A stretch of DNA of 64,000 nt, from contig CAXDRX010000004.1 of the NCBI GenBank assembly GCA_963991985.1, positions 53,090 to 117,089 on the forward strand, in the 5' to 3' direction. The position numbers and the translations under genes were made by a program. How positions within the stretch are numbered: position 1 is the stretch's first letter; the number at the start of each line of letters is the position of its first letter. Below the pieces are notes generated by a model. The model was not told the DNA's origin and ran no database searches. It saw only the letters and a program-made list of their open reading frames with translations. This document shows positions 52,579 to 60,443 of the stretch, piece by piece. Origin of the DNA: MED-G17 sp963991985. GTDB lineage: Bacteria; Bacteroidota; Bacteroidia; NS11-12g; UBA9320.

Positions 52579-53598
52579 ATGACAAAGCTTGTAGAAACTG
52601 ATATCTTGGTCATTGGAGCGGGCCCTACGGGTATTTTTACTGTTTTTGAGGCTGGTTTGCTAAAACTAAGATGTCACTTAATTGATTCTTTGCCCCAAGC
52701 CGGGGGGCAGTTGGCAGAGATTTACCCCAAAAAACCCATTTTTGATATTCCGGGTTATCCAAAAATTTTGGCAGGAGACTTGGTCGATAATTTAATGGAG
52801 CAAGCTGCCCCATTCAAACCAGGTTTTACACTTGGTGAAAGAGCCGAATCCATTGAAAAATTGCCCAATGGTCACTTTCGATTGGAGACCAATAAAGGAA
52901 CAATTCACGAGGCACCTGTGATTGCAATTGCCGGCGGACTTGGTTGTTTTGAACCTCGCAAACCGAAGCTTGAAAATTTAGAATATTACGAAGATCGGGG
53001 TGTGGATTACATCATTAGAAATCCAGAAAAGTTCGAAAATAAGAAAGTAGTAATTGCTGGTGGTGGAGATAGTGCATTAGACTGGACCATCCAAATTGCT
53101 GAAATTGCAGAAGAACTTACTTTGGTTCACAGAAGACAAATCTTTCGTGGGGCTTTGGACAGCGTTGAAAAATGCATGAAACTAGCCGATCAGGGGAAAA
53201 TAAATCTCCTATTGAATTCAGAAGTAAGTCATTTAAAAGGAGAAGAGAAACTAGAGGCGGTAGAATTAAGAAGTAAGGAGGGAGAAAAAAGGACTATTGA
53301 TACAGACTTTTTTGTCCCCTTGTTTGGACTTTCTCCCAAACTTGGGCCTATGGCCAAATGGAATTTGAATTTGAACAAAGAATCGATAGAAGTAGACCCT
53401 TTAGATTATTCCACAAATGTAGAAGGGATTTATGCCATCGGTGATATCAACAATTATCCTGGAAAACTGAGATTAATTCTTTGTGGTTTTCATGAAGCAA
53501 CCTTGATGGTACAAAGTGCTTTTAAAAAAATACATCCCAACAAGAATTTGATTTTAAAATACACAACGGTTACCGGTATTCATGAGTTTGGAGAATAA
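52579..53598 (+). CDS. Ferredoxin-NADP+ reductase (thioredoxin-reductase type)
   Basis: 339 residues. FAD site VIGAGPTGIFTVFEAG (about 11-26) with PQAGGQLAEIYPKKPIFDIPG, and the NADPH site VVIAGGGDSALDWTIQIAEIAEELTLVHRR (about 157-186). The redox CxxC of true thioredoxin reductases is missing, which with the C-terminal IGDINNYPGKLRLILCGFHEA segment marks the YumC-type ferredoxin reductase. The next gene is a 2Fe-2S ferredoxin overlapping by 17 bases, its likely electron partner. Confidence 0.9.
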   Translation: MTKLVETDILVIGAGPTGIFTVFEAGLLKLRCHLIDSLPQAGGQLAEIYPKKPIFDIPGYPKILAGDLVDNLMEQAAPFKPGFTLGERAESIEKLPNGHFRLETNKGTIHEAPVIAIAGGLGCFEPRKPKLENLEYYEDRGVDYIIRNPEKFENKKVVIAGGGDSALDWTIQIAEIAEELTLVHRRQIFRGALDSVEKCMKLADQGKINLLLNSEVSHLKGEEKLEAVELRSKEGEKRTIDTDFFVPLFGLSPKLGPMAKWNLNLNKESIEVDPLDYSTNVEGIYAIGDINNYPGKLRLILCGFHEATLMVQSAFKKIHPNKNLILKYTTVTGIHEFGE

Positions 53599-53920
53599 TA
53601 TTAGCATAACTCTTCAAGATCTTCAAGGAGAGAAACACAATCTCACCGTTCCAATTGATATGAACCTAAACTTAATGGAAGCCATTCGTTTGCATGAGTT
53701 GCCCATCAAAGCGACATGCGGTGGAATGGCCATGTGTGCAACATGTCATGTTCATGTTCTCTCAGACCACGTCTTGTCTCCTATGGGAGAAGAGGAAGAA
53801 GCCATGTTGGATGAAGCATTTGTGTTGGACGAAAAAGGCAGCAGATTGGCTTGTCAAATAAAATTGGAGTCTCAAATGAATGGGCTGGAAGTTGCCTTAG
53901 GTAAATTGACTGAATCTTGA
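53582..53920 (+). CDS. 2Fe-2S ferredoxin (adrenodoxin/ISC type)
   Basis: 112 residues. Cluster ligands in the pattern C-x5-C-x2-C (ATCGGMAMCATCHV) with the fourth Cys in SRLACQIKL, about 38 residues later. This is the vertebrate-type/Isc ferredoxin spacing rather than the plant type. The acidic EEEEAML helix between ligands is the usual partner-binding surface. It overlaps the reductase gene, forming an electron-transfer pair. Confidence 0.92.
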   Translation: MSLENNISITLQDLQGEKHNLTVPIDMNLNLMEAIRLHELPIKATCGGMAMCATCHVHVLSDHVLSPMGEEEEAMLDEAFVLDEKGSRLACQIKLESQMNGLEVALGKLTES

Positions 53921-54378
53921 TGACTGGCATGAATTTGGCACAGAAATACGCATTGAGATATTGCTTTATTTTTCTTCTCTTGTTTTTTTCAAATGGTCTT
54001 TTGGGGCAATCCAATACAAATCAGCTTAAAAAAGCCAAACTAAAAATGCTATTTGAACAAGCAAATACTAAAAATTTCTTTTCCTATATGGCACCAATGA
54101 TAGAGTTTGAATTGCCCAATGAAAAAGGAGTTTTTGGACAAAAACAAGGGATATTTCTGTTGGAAAAGTTTTTTGAAAAATATCCGCCTGTGTCTTTTGA
54201 CTTTTTTCATGAAGACAAATTGGCCAATTATTCAATATTCTATATCGGGAGTTATAAATCCAAGCAGAATAAGCGATTTAGGGTTACCCTATTTATAAAG
54301 CAAGAAAGAGAAAACGCTTGGATTCAAGAAATCAAGATAGAACCATGGATTTTAAACAAGAATCAATACAAACAATAA
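53920..54378 (+). CDS. DUF4783 exported protein
   Basis: About 152 residues with a signal peptide (YCFIFLLLFFSNGLLGQ). The ATG at 53920 shares its A with the stop of the ferredoxin gene; an in-frame ATG at 53929 is also possible. The NTF2-like DUF4783 fold is suggested by MIEFELPNEKGVFGQKQGIFLLEKFFEKYPPVSF and the FRVTLFIKQERENAWIQEIKIE ending. Role unknown. In many Bacteroidota it is beside nadC, as here. Confidence 0.85.
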   Translation: MTGMNLAQKYALRYCFIFLLLFFSNGLLGQSNTNQLKKAKLKMLFEQANTKNFFSYMAPMIEFELPNEKGVFGQKQGIFLLEKFFEKYPPVSFDFFHEDKLANYSIFYIGSYKSKQNKRFRVTLFIKQERENAWIQEIKIEPWILNKNQYKQ

Positions 54379-55199
54379 TATCTGCAGCACTTTTCGAAGA
54401 CATTGGTGCGGAAGATCACTCCTCCAAAGCTTCTATCCCTGATTTTAAGACAGCAGAGGCCAATCTTATTTTTAAGGAAAATGGTGTAGTGGCAGGTATT
54501 TGTTTGGCCGAAGAAATTTTACACAAAGTGGATGCAAATCTTATGGTTGAAAAACTTGTTGAAGATGGCCAAAGGGTGCGCCCCGGGGCGATAGGTCTAA
54601 AGATATTTGGGCGGGCACACAGCATCTTAAAAGCAGAAAGGCTGTTGCTAAACTTTTTACAAAGGCTTAGCGGTATTGCAACAGCAACAAGACATTTAAC
54701 AGAAAAAATAGCGCATACACAGGCCAAAATTCTAGACACTCGCAAAACCACTCCTAATCTTCGGATTCTTGAAAAATGGGCGGTCTTGCAGGGAGGGGGG
54801 ATGAATCATCGATTTGGACTTTTTGATATGATAATGCTTAAGGACAATCATATTGATTGCGCAGGAGGGGTAAAAAAAGCAATTGAAAACACGCACCTCT
54901 ATTTGAAAAAAAATCAACTCGACTTAAAAATAGAGGTAGAGACCCGAAATATGAAAGAAGTAAAAGAAGCATTGGAAACCCAAAAAGTCCATAGAATCAT
55001 GTTCGACAATTTTTCACCACAGCAAATAATCGATGCCATAGCTCTAGTCCCAGAAAATTTAGAGACCGAGGCTTCCGGAGGAATTACTGAAGAAAATATT
55101 GTAGAATATGCCAACACCGGAGTTCAATTTATCTCTGTAGGCGCACTAACGCATAGCACCAAAAGTTTGGATATGAGTCTAAAAATTAGAATAAAATGA
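54345..55199 (+). CDS. nadC: Nicotinate-nucleotide pyrophosphorylase (carboxylating)
   Basis: 284 residues from the ATG at 54345, overlapping the DUF4783 gene by 34 bases. It makes nicotinate mononucleotide from quinolinate and PRPP. Seen: DIGAEDHSSKA at the N-terminus, LNFLQRLSGIATATRHL, ILDTRKTTPNLRILEKWAVLQGGG, LKDNHI and VETRNMKEVKEAL, then MFDNFSPQQI and EASGGITEENI of the phosphate-binding barrel end. nadA and nadB are not in the window. Confidence 0.95.
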   Translation: MDFKQESIQTIISAALFEDIGAEDHSSKASIPDFKTAEANLIFKENGVVAGICLAEEILHKVDANLMVEKLVEDGQRVRPGAIGLKIFGRAHSILKAERLLLNFLQRLSGIATATRHLTEKIAHTQAKILDTRKTTPNLRILEKWAVLQGGGMNHRFGLFDMIMLKDNHIDCAGGVKKAIENTHLYLKKNQLDLKIEVETRNMKEVKEALETQKVHRIMFDNFSPQQIIDAIALVPENLETEASGGITEENIVEYANTGVQFISVGALTHSTKSLDMSLKIRIK

Positions 55200-55201
55200 G
55201 C

Positions 55202-55360
55202 TCACAAAAGCTCCATTTGTTCTAAAACCTTTTCAGCTTCGGCTGTTTTTTTGTCGGCAGCTGTGCGGTCCGAATGCGATAATTGATATGCTTCTTTTAG
55301 CAATTTCTCGTATTTTTTTTGAAGCTTTTCTTTCGGCGATTTTTTTGTAAACAAGCCCAC
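55202..55360 (-). CDS. Lacal_2735 family small protein
   Basis: 52 residues from a GTG at 55360. The core KKSPKEKLQKKYEKLLKEAYQLSHSDRTAADKK with a Glu-rich end is the Lacal_2735 pattern, in which the protein normally begins just before FKKKSPKEKL. An upstream in-frame ATG at 55405 would add an atypical Cys-rich start. The function is unknown. It is tail-to-tail with nadC (2-base gap) and head-to-head with folA. Confidence 0.75.
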   Translation of the reverse strand: MGLFTKKSPKEKLQKKYEKLLKEAYQLSHSDRTAADKKTAEAEKVLEQMELL

Positions 55361-55462
55361 ACAAAAAAAACATGAGCAGCGGTTAAAGGTTTTGTTAGCC
55401 GACAAAATTGTGGGAAAATGGTCGCTAAGTCATCGCTGCTACAACCTATTTTTGAGCCTTCA

Positions 55463-55966
55463 ATGAACATTTCCATTATTGTAGCTATGGCAGAAAATCG
55501 TGCCATTGGGAAAAACAATGATTTGCCTTGGCGTATTCGCGATGATATGAAGCTTTTTCGAAAAACCACTCTGAATCATATAGTTCTGATGGGAAGAAAA
55601 AGTATGGAAAGCATGGGAAACAAACCATTAAAAAATCGAACAAATTTGGTCGTCACAAGAAGCAATCATTACAATCCTAGCGGCGTAATAGTTTGTAAGT
55701 CCTTTGATTCTGCTATGAAGCTGGCCAAAGATTTGGGAGAAGAAGAACTGTTTGTTTTAGGCGGTGGCGAAGTCTATGCTCAACTTGTTGATCAATGTAG
55801 CAAGTTGTACATCAGTCATGTGAAAACCGAAATTATAGACGCAGATGTTTTCTTCCCAGAATTGGATTGGCGGCAATGGAGAGAAATTTCTAGGGAATAT
55901 TATCCCCAAAGTGAGGGAAATGAGTTTGCTTTTGATTTCACCATCTACGAGAGAAAACAAGATTAG
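55463..55966 (+). CDS. folA: Dihydrofolate reductase
   Basis: 167 residues from the ATG at 55463. The N-terminal IIVAMAENRAIGKNNDLPWRIRDDMKLFRKTT contains the substrate loop with PW and the catalytic Asp region. VLMGRKSMESMG and FVLGGGEVYAQLV are the NADPH-binding turns. It reduces dihydrofolate for thymidylate and purine synthesis. thyA is not adjacent. Its stop interlocks with that of asnS. Confidence 0.95.
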   Translation: MNISIIVAMAENRAIGKNNDLPWRIRDDMKLFRKTTLNHIVLMGRKSMESMGNKPLKNRTNLVVTRSNHYNPSGVIVCKSFDSAMKLAKDLGEEELFVLGGGEVYAQLVDQCSKLYISHVKTEIIDADVFFPELDWRQWREISREYYPQSEGNEFAFDFTIYERKQD

Positions 55967-57477
55967 GGTTCAATTCTACCAAACATCCGTGGGAATGGTA
56001 TGGCCTCACGAACATGGTTTAGTTTGCAAATCCAACTCACCAGTCGCTCAAGACCCAAACCAAAGCCCGAATGAGGTACAGTCCCATACCGTCTCAAATC
56101 CAGGTACCATTCAAATTCGCTCATCGGCAAATTGTGTTCAATTATTTTTTCTTTTAGCCAATTTAAGTCGGTTTCTCTTTCACCACCACCTACAATTTCA
56201 CCATAACCCTCAGGGGCCAAAAGATCTACACCACGGGCAAACTTTGGATTGTTCGGATTCCTCTTCATATAAAAAGCTTTTATTTCGTGTGGCCAGTCAT
56301 ACACCATGACAGGTACATCAAACATTTTGGTTAAAACAGTTTCATCACTTCCGCCCAAATCATTTCCATATTGGAAGTTTGCTGCACTATCAAGCCACTG
56401 AGGTAAGTTACGTAGATCTTCTTCAATTTGCCTAATCCTTTGTTTTTGTTTGTCCAAAGTACTTTGGTGAAAGGCAATCTTTCCTTTTTTAATCCCTCCT
56501 TTTCTGATAATATCCAGTCTCTCTAGGTTGTTTTTTTCAAGTTGTATTTTTTCCTCCTTCAATTTTTTCATCTCCTCTTCCAATACCTCAAGGGTACTTT
56601 TCCCATTTACATTCTCTTTCCCTTTTAAAATTTCTATAGCCTGATCGTAACTTAGCCTTTTGAAGGGATTTTTTACTTTCTCCAAGGATTGGGTGTCTCG
56701 TTCGAGGACATCCAACTCCTTTTTATTTTTTTTCAAGACTTCGGCCACAACAAACTGGATGAATTTCTCAATAACGTCCATATTTTGGAAAATATCGCAA
56801 AAAATCATTTCGGGTTCGATCATCCAGAATTCGGCAAGGTGACGTCTTGTTTTTGATTTTTCCGAACGAAAAGTAGGCCCGAAAGTATAAATTTTACCCA
56901 AAGCCATTGCCATGGCTTCACCATACAACTGACCCGATTGAGACAAATATGCATCTTGATCAAAATAATCTACAGTAAACAAATCACTGGTTCCCTCGCA
57001 AGCATTGGCGGTTAGGATAGGTGCATCCATTTGCACGAATCCTTCTTTTTGAAAAAATTGATGAACCGAATAAACAATCGTATTTCGCACCCTCATAATG
57101 GCCCATTGCCTTCGGCTTCGAAGCCATAAGTGTCTTTTGTCCAATAAGAAATCGGCCCCATGCTCTTTGTTGGCGATAGGATAATCATTTACGCTTTGAA
57201 TAATTTTTACTGTTGATACGTGTATTTCAACTCCGCCAATTTGACGATCGTCTTGAACAAGGTCTCCAGAAATCTCTAGGCTACTTTCCAAGCCAAGAGA
57301 AGAGATTTTATCAAATAGACTTGTCCCTATTGTATCCATCGATACGATACATTGCACAATCCCAGAACCATCTCTAAGGTTTAAAAAAATCAAACCTTTG
57401 CTTTCCCTTTTGTTGGTTACCCAACCTTTTATTTCAACGGTTTCTAAATTTTTTTTTGCTAAATCTTCGATTCTCAT
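55963..57477 (-). CDS. asnS: Asparagine-tRNA ligase with coiled-coil insertion
   Basis: 504 residues. OB-fold anticodon domain at about 15-110 (EIKGWVTNKRESKGLIFLNLRDG), then the class II core with the motif 2 loop FRSEKSKTRRHLAEFWMIEPE and motif 3 GFGLGLERLVSWI. Between AIEILKG and FQYGNDLGG there are about 85 residues of charged coil, where typical AsnRS has roughly 15. Similar insertions exist in some Bacteroidota AsnRS. It charges tRNA-Asn. Divergent from rpoN. Confidence 0.96.
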   Translation of the reverse strand: MRIEDLAKKNLETVEIKGWVTNKRESKGLIFLNLRDGSGIVQCIVSMDTIGTSLFDKISSLGLESSLEISGDLVQDDRQIGGVEIHVSTVKIIQSVNDYPIANKEHGADFLLDKRHLWLRSRRQWAIMRVRNTIVYSVHQFFQKEGFVQMDAPILTANACEGTSDLFTVDYFDQDAYLSQSGQLYGEAMAMALGKIYTFGPTFRSEKSKTRRHLAEFWMIEPEMIFCDIFQNMDVIEKFIQFVVAEVLKKNKKELDVLERDTQSLEKVKNPFKRLSYDQAIEILKGKENVNGKSTLEVLEEEMKKLKEEKIQLEKNNLERLDIIRKGGIKKGKIAFHQSTLDKQKQRIRQIEEDLRNLPQWLDSAANFQYGNDLGGSDETVLTKMFDVPVMVYDWPHEIKAFYMKRNPNNPKFARGVDLLAPEGYGEIVGGGERETDLNWLKEKIIEHNLPMSEFEWYLDLRRYGTVPHSGFGLGLERLVSWICKLNHVREAIPFPRMFGRIEP

Positions 57478-57500
57478 GAAAAAAATATTTTTACCTAGAT

Positions 57501-57508
57501 TACTTTTG
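57501..57508 (+). promoter_or_regulatory. Candidate -7 box of rpoN
   Basis: TACTTTTG is an exact TAnnTTTG match, 29 bases before the ATG of rpoN, giving a normal-length leader in contrast to other boxes in this window. No clear -33. Confidence 0.4.
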
Positions 57509-57537
57509 ACAAAAATACAACCTCAAAATGCAATCCG

Positions 57538-58989
57538 ATGGCTTTTATTAAACAGACATTAAGCCAAAAGCTTTTACAAAAACTCTCTCCGCAACAAATT
57601 CAGTTCATCAAGCTGTTGCAGCTAAACACCTTGAACTTTGAACAAAGAGTGCAAGAGGAACTTTTGGAAAACCCGGCCTTGGAAGAAGGATCCGAAAACA
57701 CAGAAATGGAAGTAGACTTTCAAGAGGATGCCAATGAAAACGAATTTCAAGAAGATTTTGATATTTCCGACTATCTACAAGAAGACGATATGGGGGGGGT
57801 GAAAATGAGCGAAAGCATAGACCCCAATGAGGAGAAAGAGGAGATGCCCATTGTAGAAATGGAAAATTTTAGAGAAACACTTGAAAAGCAAGTAATTCCT
57901 CTTTTGGAAGACGAACAGGATGAAGTCTTGGCATTGCAGCTCATTGGTTCCCTAGAAGACGATGGTTACCTGAGGAGACCACTCAAATCGGTAGCAAATG
58001 ATTTGTTATTTTCTTTAAATATTCATACCACCGAACAAAAATTAGAAGGTATTCTTAGACTTATCCAAGAGTTTGACCCGCCAGGAGTAGGATGTCGAGA
58101 TTTACAGGAGTGTTTGCTTTTACAGTTGGATAGAAAAGAAGAACAAAATGGGAGAAATCCAATTCTCTCTTTGGCCAAAAGAATCATAGAAGAATACTTC
58201 CAAGATTTTTCAAAAAAACATTACCAAAAAATTTCGGACAAATTAGAAATATCAGAGGATTACTTGAAAGAAGGAATAGATTTTATTTCTAAATTGAACC
58301 CAAAACCAGCTTCTCAAAATGGTGGGACTCAAAAAAGAGATTACATCATACCAGATTTTATTGTTCGAGAAAACTACGGCGTTTTGGAGGTTACTTTAAA
58401 TCAGAGAAACTCTCCTGAACTTAGAATAAGCAAAACATTTGAAGAAACACTTAGATCCTATGGAGCTTCAAACAAAAAGAACAAAGAATTGAATCAAGCG
58501 ACACAATTTGTAAAGCAAAAGCTTGATGGGGCAAAGTGGTTTGTAGAATCCGTGAAACAAAGAAAAAACACGCTACTAAGCACCATGAAAGCCATCGTAG
58601 ACTTTCAGCAAGAATTTTTTAAAACCGGAGACGAAACAGGCTTGAAACCCATGATTCTAAAAGATATTGCGGATAAAATTGGTATGGACATCTCTACAAT
58701 ATCACGTGTAGCCAACAGCAAATATGTTGAAACCAATTACGGAATTTTCGTTCTTAAGTTTTTCTTTTCAGAGGGAATTATGACGACCAGTGGAGAAGAA
58801 GTATCTACCAGAGAGGTAAAAAGGATATTACAAGAGGAAATAGAAAAAGAAGACAAATCAAAACCCTTGACCGATGAAAAGTTGATGGAATTGTTGAAGA
58901 AAAAAGGATACAAAATTGCCCGAAGAACGGTGGCAAAATATAGAGAGCAACTGAATATCCCTGTGGGACGATTAAGAAAGCAACTATAA
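57538..58989 (+). CDS. rpoN: RNA polymerase sigma-54 factor
   Basis: 483 residues. Region I is Gln/Leu-rich (QTLSQKLLQKLSPQQIQFIKLLQL with LLENPALEE), followed by an acidic region II (about 45-110), a core-binding region, an HTH (DISTISRVANSKYVETNYG) and the RpoN box ARRTVAKYRE near residue 462. It directs transcription from -24/-12 promoters with AAA+ activators; no such activator is encoded in this window. The next gene starts 1 base after its stop. Confidence 0.96.
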   Translation: MAFIKQTLSQKLLQKLSPQQIQFIKLLQLNTLNFEQRVQEELLENPALEEGSENTEMEVDFQEDANENEFQEDFDISDYLQEDDMGGVKMSESIDPNEEKEEMPIVEMENFRETLEKQVIPLLEDEQDEVLALQLIGSLEDDGYLRRPLKSVANDLLFSLNIHTTEQKLEGILRLIQEFDPPGVGCRDLQECLLLQLDRKEEQNGRNPILSLAKRIIEEYFQDFSKKHYQKISDKLEISEDYLKEGIDFISKLNPKPASQNGGTQKRDYIIPDFIVRENYGVLEVTLNQRNSPELRISKTFEETLRSYGASNKKNKELNQATQFVKQKLDGAKWFVESVKQRKNTLLSTMKAIVDFQQEFFKTGDETGLKPMILKDIADKIGMDISTISRVANSKYVETNYGIFVLKFFFSEGIMTTSGEEVSTREVKRILQEEIEKEDKSKPLTDEKLMELLKKKGYKIARRTVAKYREQLNIPVGRLRKQL

Positions 58990-58990
58990 C

Positions 58991-59608
58991 TTGTATAAAC
59001 TAGCCAAAGTCATATCCGCTATTCTTTTTCCATCCACATGGGCAATGGTTGGGACATATTTTGTTTTGTTTCATGACCCCCGTATTTATTTGCCAAATAA
59101 TCAGAAAGAACTTTATTTTTTTTTGTTCTTTGGTCTATACCTAGCACTGCCACTCTTTTTTCTGATGGTCGGGAACAAAAGCTCAAAAATTTCGGTCATC
59201 AGTCTACCAAAAAGAGAAAGTAGACATGTCTATTTGTTTATTTTCTCTCTCTATTTTTTTGTCCTTCATTTGCTTACAAAAGGGAAAATTTCTCAATTTA
59301 TGGAGGTTTCTTTGATGGCTTCGTGCGTTACCTTTTGTTTGGCTTTTGTTGTAAATCTCAAAATAAAAGCAAGTCTTCATATGATGGGTTTGCTAGGGTT
59401 TATTGGTCAAATGTTGTTCTTTTTTCAATTGAATCGTCAATTGCCATCCTATTGGCTTGCCATATTTTTTGGATTTGTTCCTGCTGTGATGTGGAGTAGA
59501 ATTCATTTAAAGGCCCATACCAGAAGAGAAGTCCTCTATGGAAGTTGTTTGGGCTTGTTCATTAATCTAATTGTGTTCTATTTGTATTATGGATTTCCAA
59601 ACCATTGA
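58991..59608 (+). CDS. PAP2-like membrane protein
   Basis: 205 residues from a TTG, with six hydrophobic segments. The stretch KASLHMMGLLGFIGQ and the later SRIHLKAHTRREVLYG resemble the second and third motifs of PAP2 phosphatases (SxxxHxx and SRxxxxxHxxxD), but the final Asp is Glu/Val-shifted and the KxxxxxxRP motif is not seen. Probably a PAP2-related protein of uncertain activity. It overlaps the next gene by 20 bases. Confidence 0.7.
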   Translation: MYKLAKVISAILFPSTWAMVGTYFVLFHDPRIYLPNNQKELYFFLFFGLYLALPLFFLMVGNKSSKISVISLPKRESRHVYLFIFSLYFFVLHLLTKGKISQFMEVSLMASCVTFCLAFVVNLKIKASLHMMGLLGFIGQMLFFFQLNRQLPSYWLAIFFGFVPAVMWSRIHLKAHTRREVLYGSCLGLFINLIVFYLYYGFPNH

Positions 59609-60374
59609 ATATTCCAAAGAAGGAAAAATTTTAACTGTTGCGCTCAATCGTCCTGAAGTTTTCAATGCCTTTAATGAGCAACAAAGCTACGAATTGCAAG
59701 ATGCTTTGAAGAGGGCAAAAAAAGACAATGAAGTTCGAACGGTGGTTATAACAGGAAAAGGAAAGGCGTTTTGTTCAGGTCAGGATTTAAAATCGATTAA
59801 GGACTCTACAAAAAAAAGATCTTTATCCGAATCACTATACAAAAGATACAATCCAATTATTCAACTAATCTGTCAAATGGAAAAACCAGTGATCGGCAAA
59901 CTAAATGGAGTTGCTGCAGGGGCAGGGTGCTCTTTGGCACTTGCTTGTGATTACATCATTGCTTCAGAAAAAGCGAGTTTGATTGAAGTTTTTATCAATG
60001 TTGGTCTTGTTTTGGATTCCGGTTCAAGTTATTTCTTGCCTCGAATAGTTGGCTCAAAAAAAGCTTTTGAACTATCTACCTTAGGCACCAAGGTTAGTGC
60101 ATCCGAGGCCTTGTCTTTGGGTTTGGTGAACAAAGTTGTTCCCCATAAGGAGTTGGACGATTCCACCACAGAAATCGCTCTTCAATATGCCCATGCGCCA
60201 ACCAAAGCCATAGCGATGATCAAAAAGATGTTGCAAAAGTCGACCACTTCAACTTTAGAGGAAATGCTTCAATTGGAAGCCTATTACCAAGAAATTGCCG
60301 GGCAAACATCAGACTATAAAGAAGGCGTTGCAGCTTTTAATGAAAAAAGACCGCCAGAATTTAGCGGAAAATAA
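59589..60374 (+). CDS. Crotonase-family enoyl-CoA isomerase/hydratase (PaaG-like)
   Basis: 261 residues from the ATG at 59589. The crotonase fold is shown by AFCSGQDLKSIKD (oxyanion hole) and GVAAGAGCSLALACDYIIAS. The first catalytic Glu of hydratases is replaced (GCSLAL), while an Asp is present in NVGLVLDSGSSYFLPR, as in PaaG, the 1,2-epoxyphenylacetyl-CoA isomerase. That points to isomerase rather than hydratase chemistry. No other phenylacetate genes are near. Confidence 0.85.
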   Translation: MDFQTIEYSKEGKILTVALNRPEVFNAFNEQQSYELQDALKRAKKDNEVRTVVITGKGKAFCSGQDLKSIKDSTKKRSLSESLYKRYNPIIQLICQMEKPVIGKLNGVAAGAGCSLALACDYIIASEKASLIEVFINVGLVLDSGSSYFLPRIVGSKKAFELSTLGTKVSASEALSLGLVNKVVPHKELDDSTTEIALQYAHAPTKAIAMIKKMLQKSTTSTLEEMLQLEAYYQEIAGQTSDYKEGVAAFNEKRPPEFSGK

Positions 60375-60431
60375 ATTTCTTATTTCTTACAAACTTGCCC
60401 ATCTTGGTGGTTTCAGCAAATCAAAATGTTG

Positions 60432-60439
60432 TAGTTTCG
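60432..60439 (+). promoter_or_regulatory. Weak -7 box of the aconitase gene
   Basis: TAGTTTCG agrees with TAnnTTTG at seven of eight positions and ends 4 bases before the ATG at 60444. No clear -33 box. Confidence 0.25.
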
Positions 60440-60443
60440 TGAT

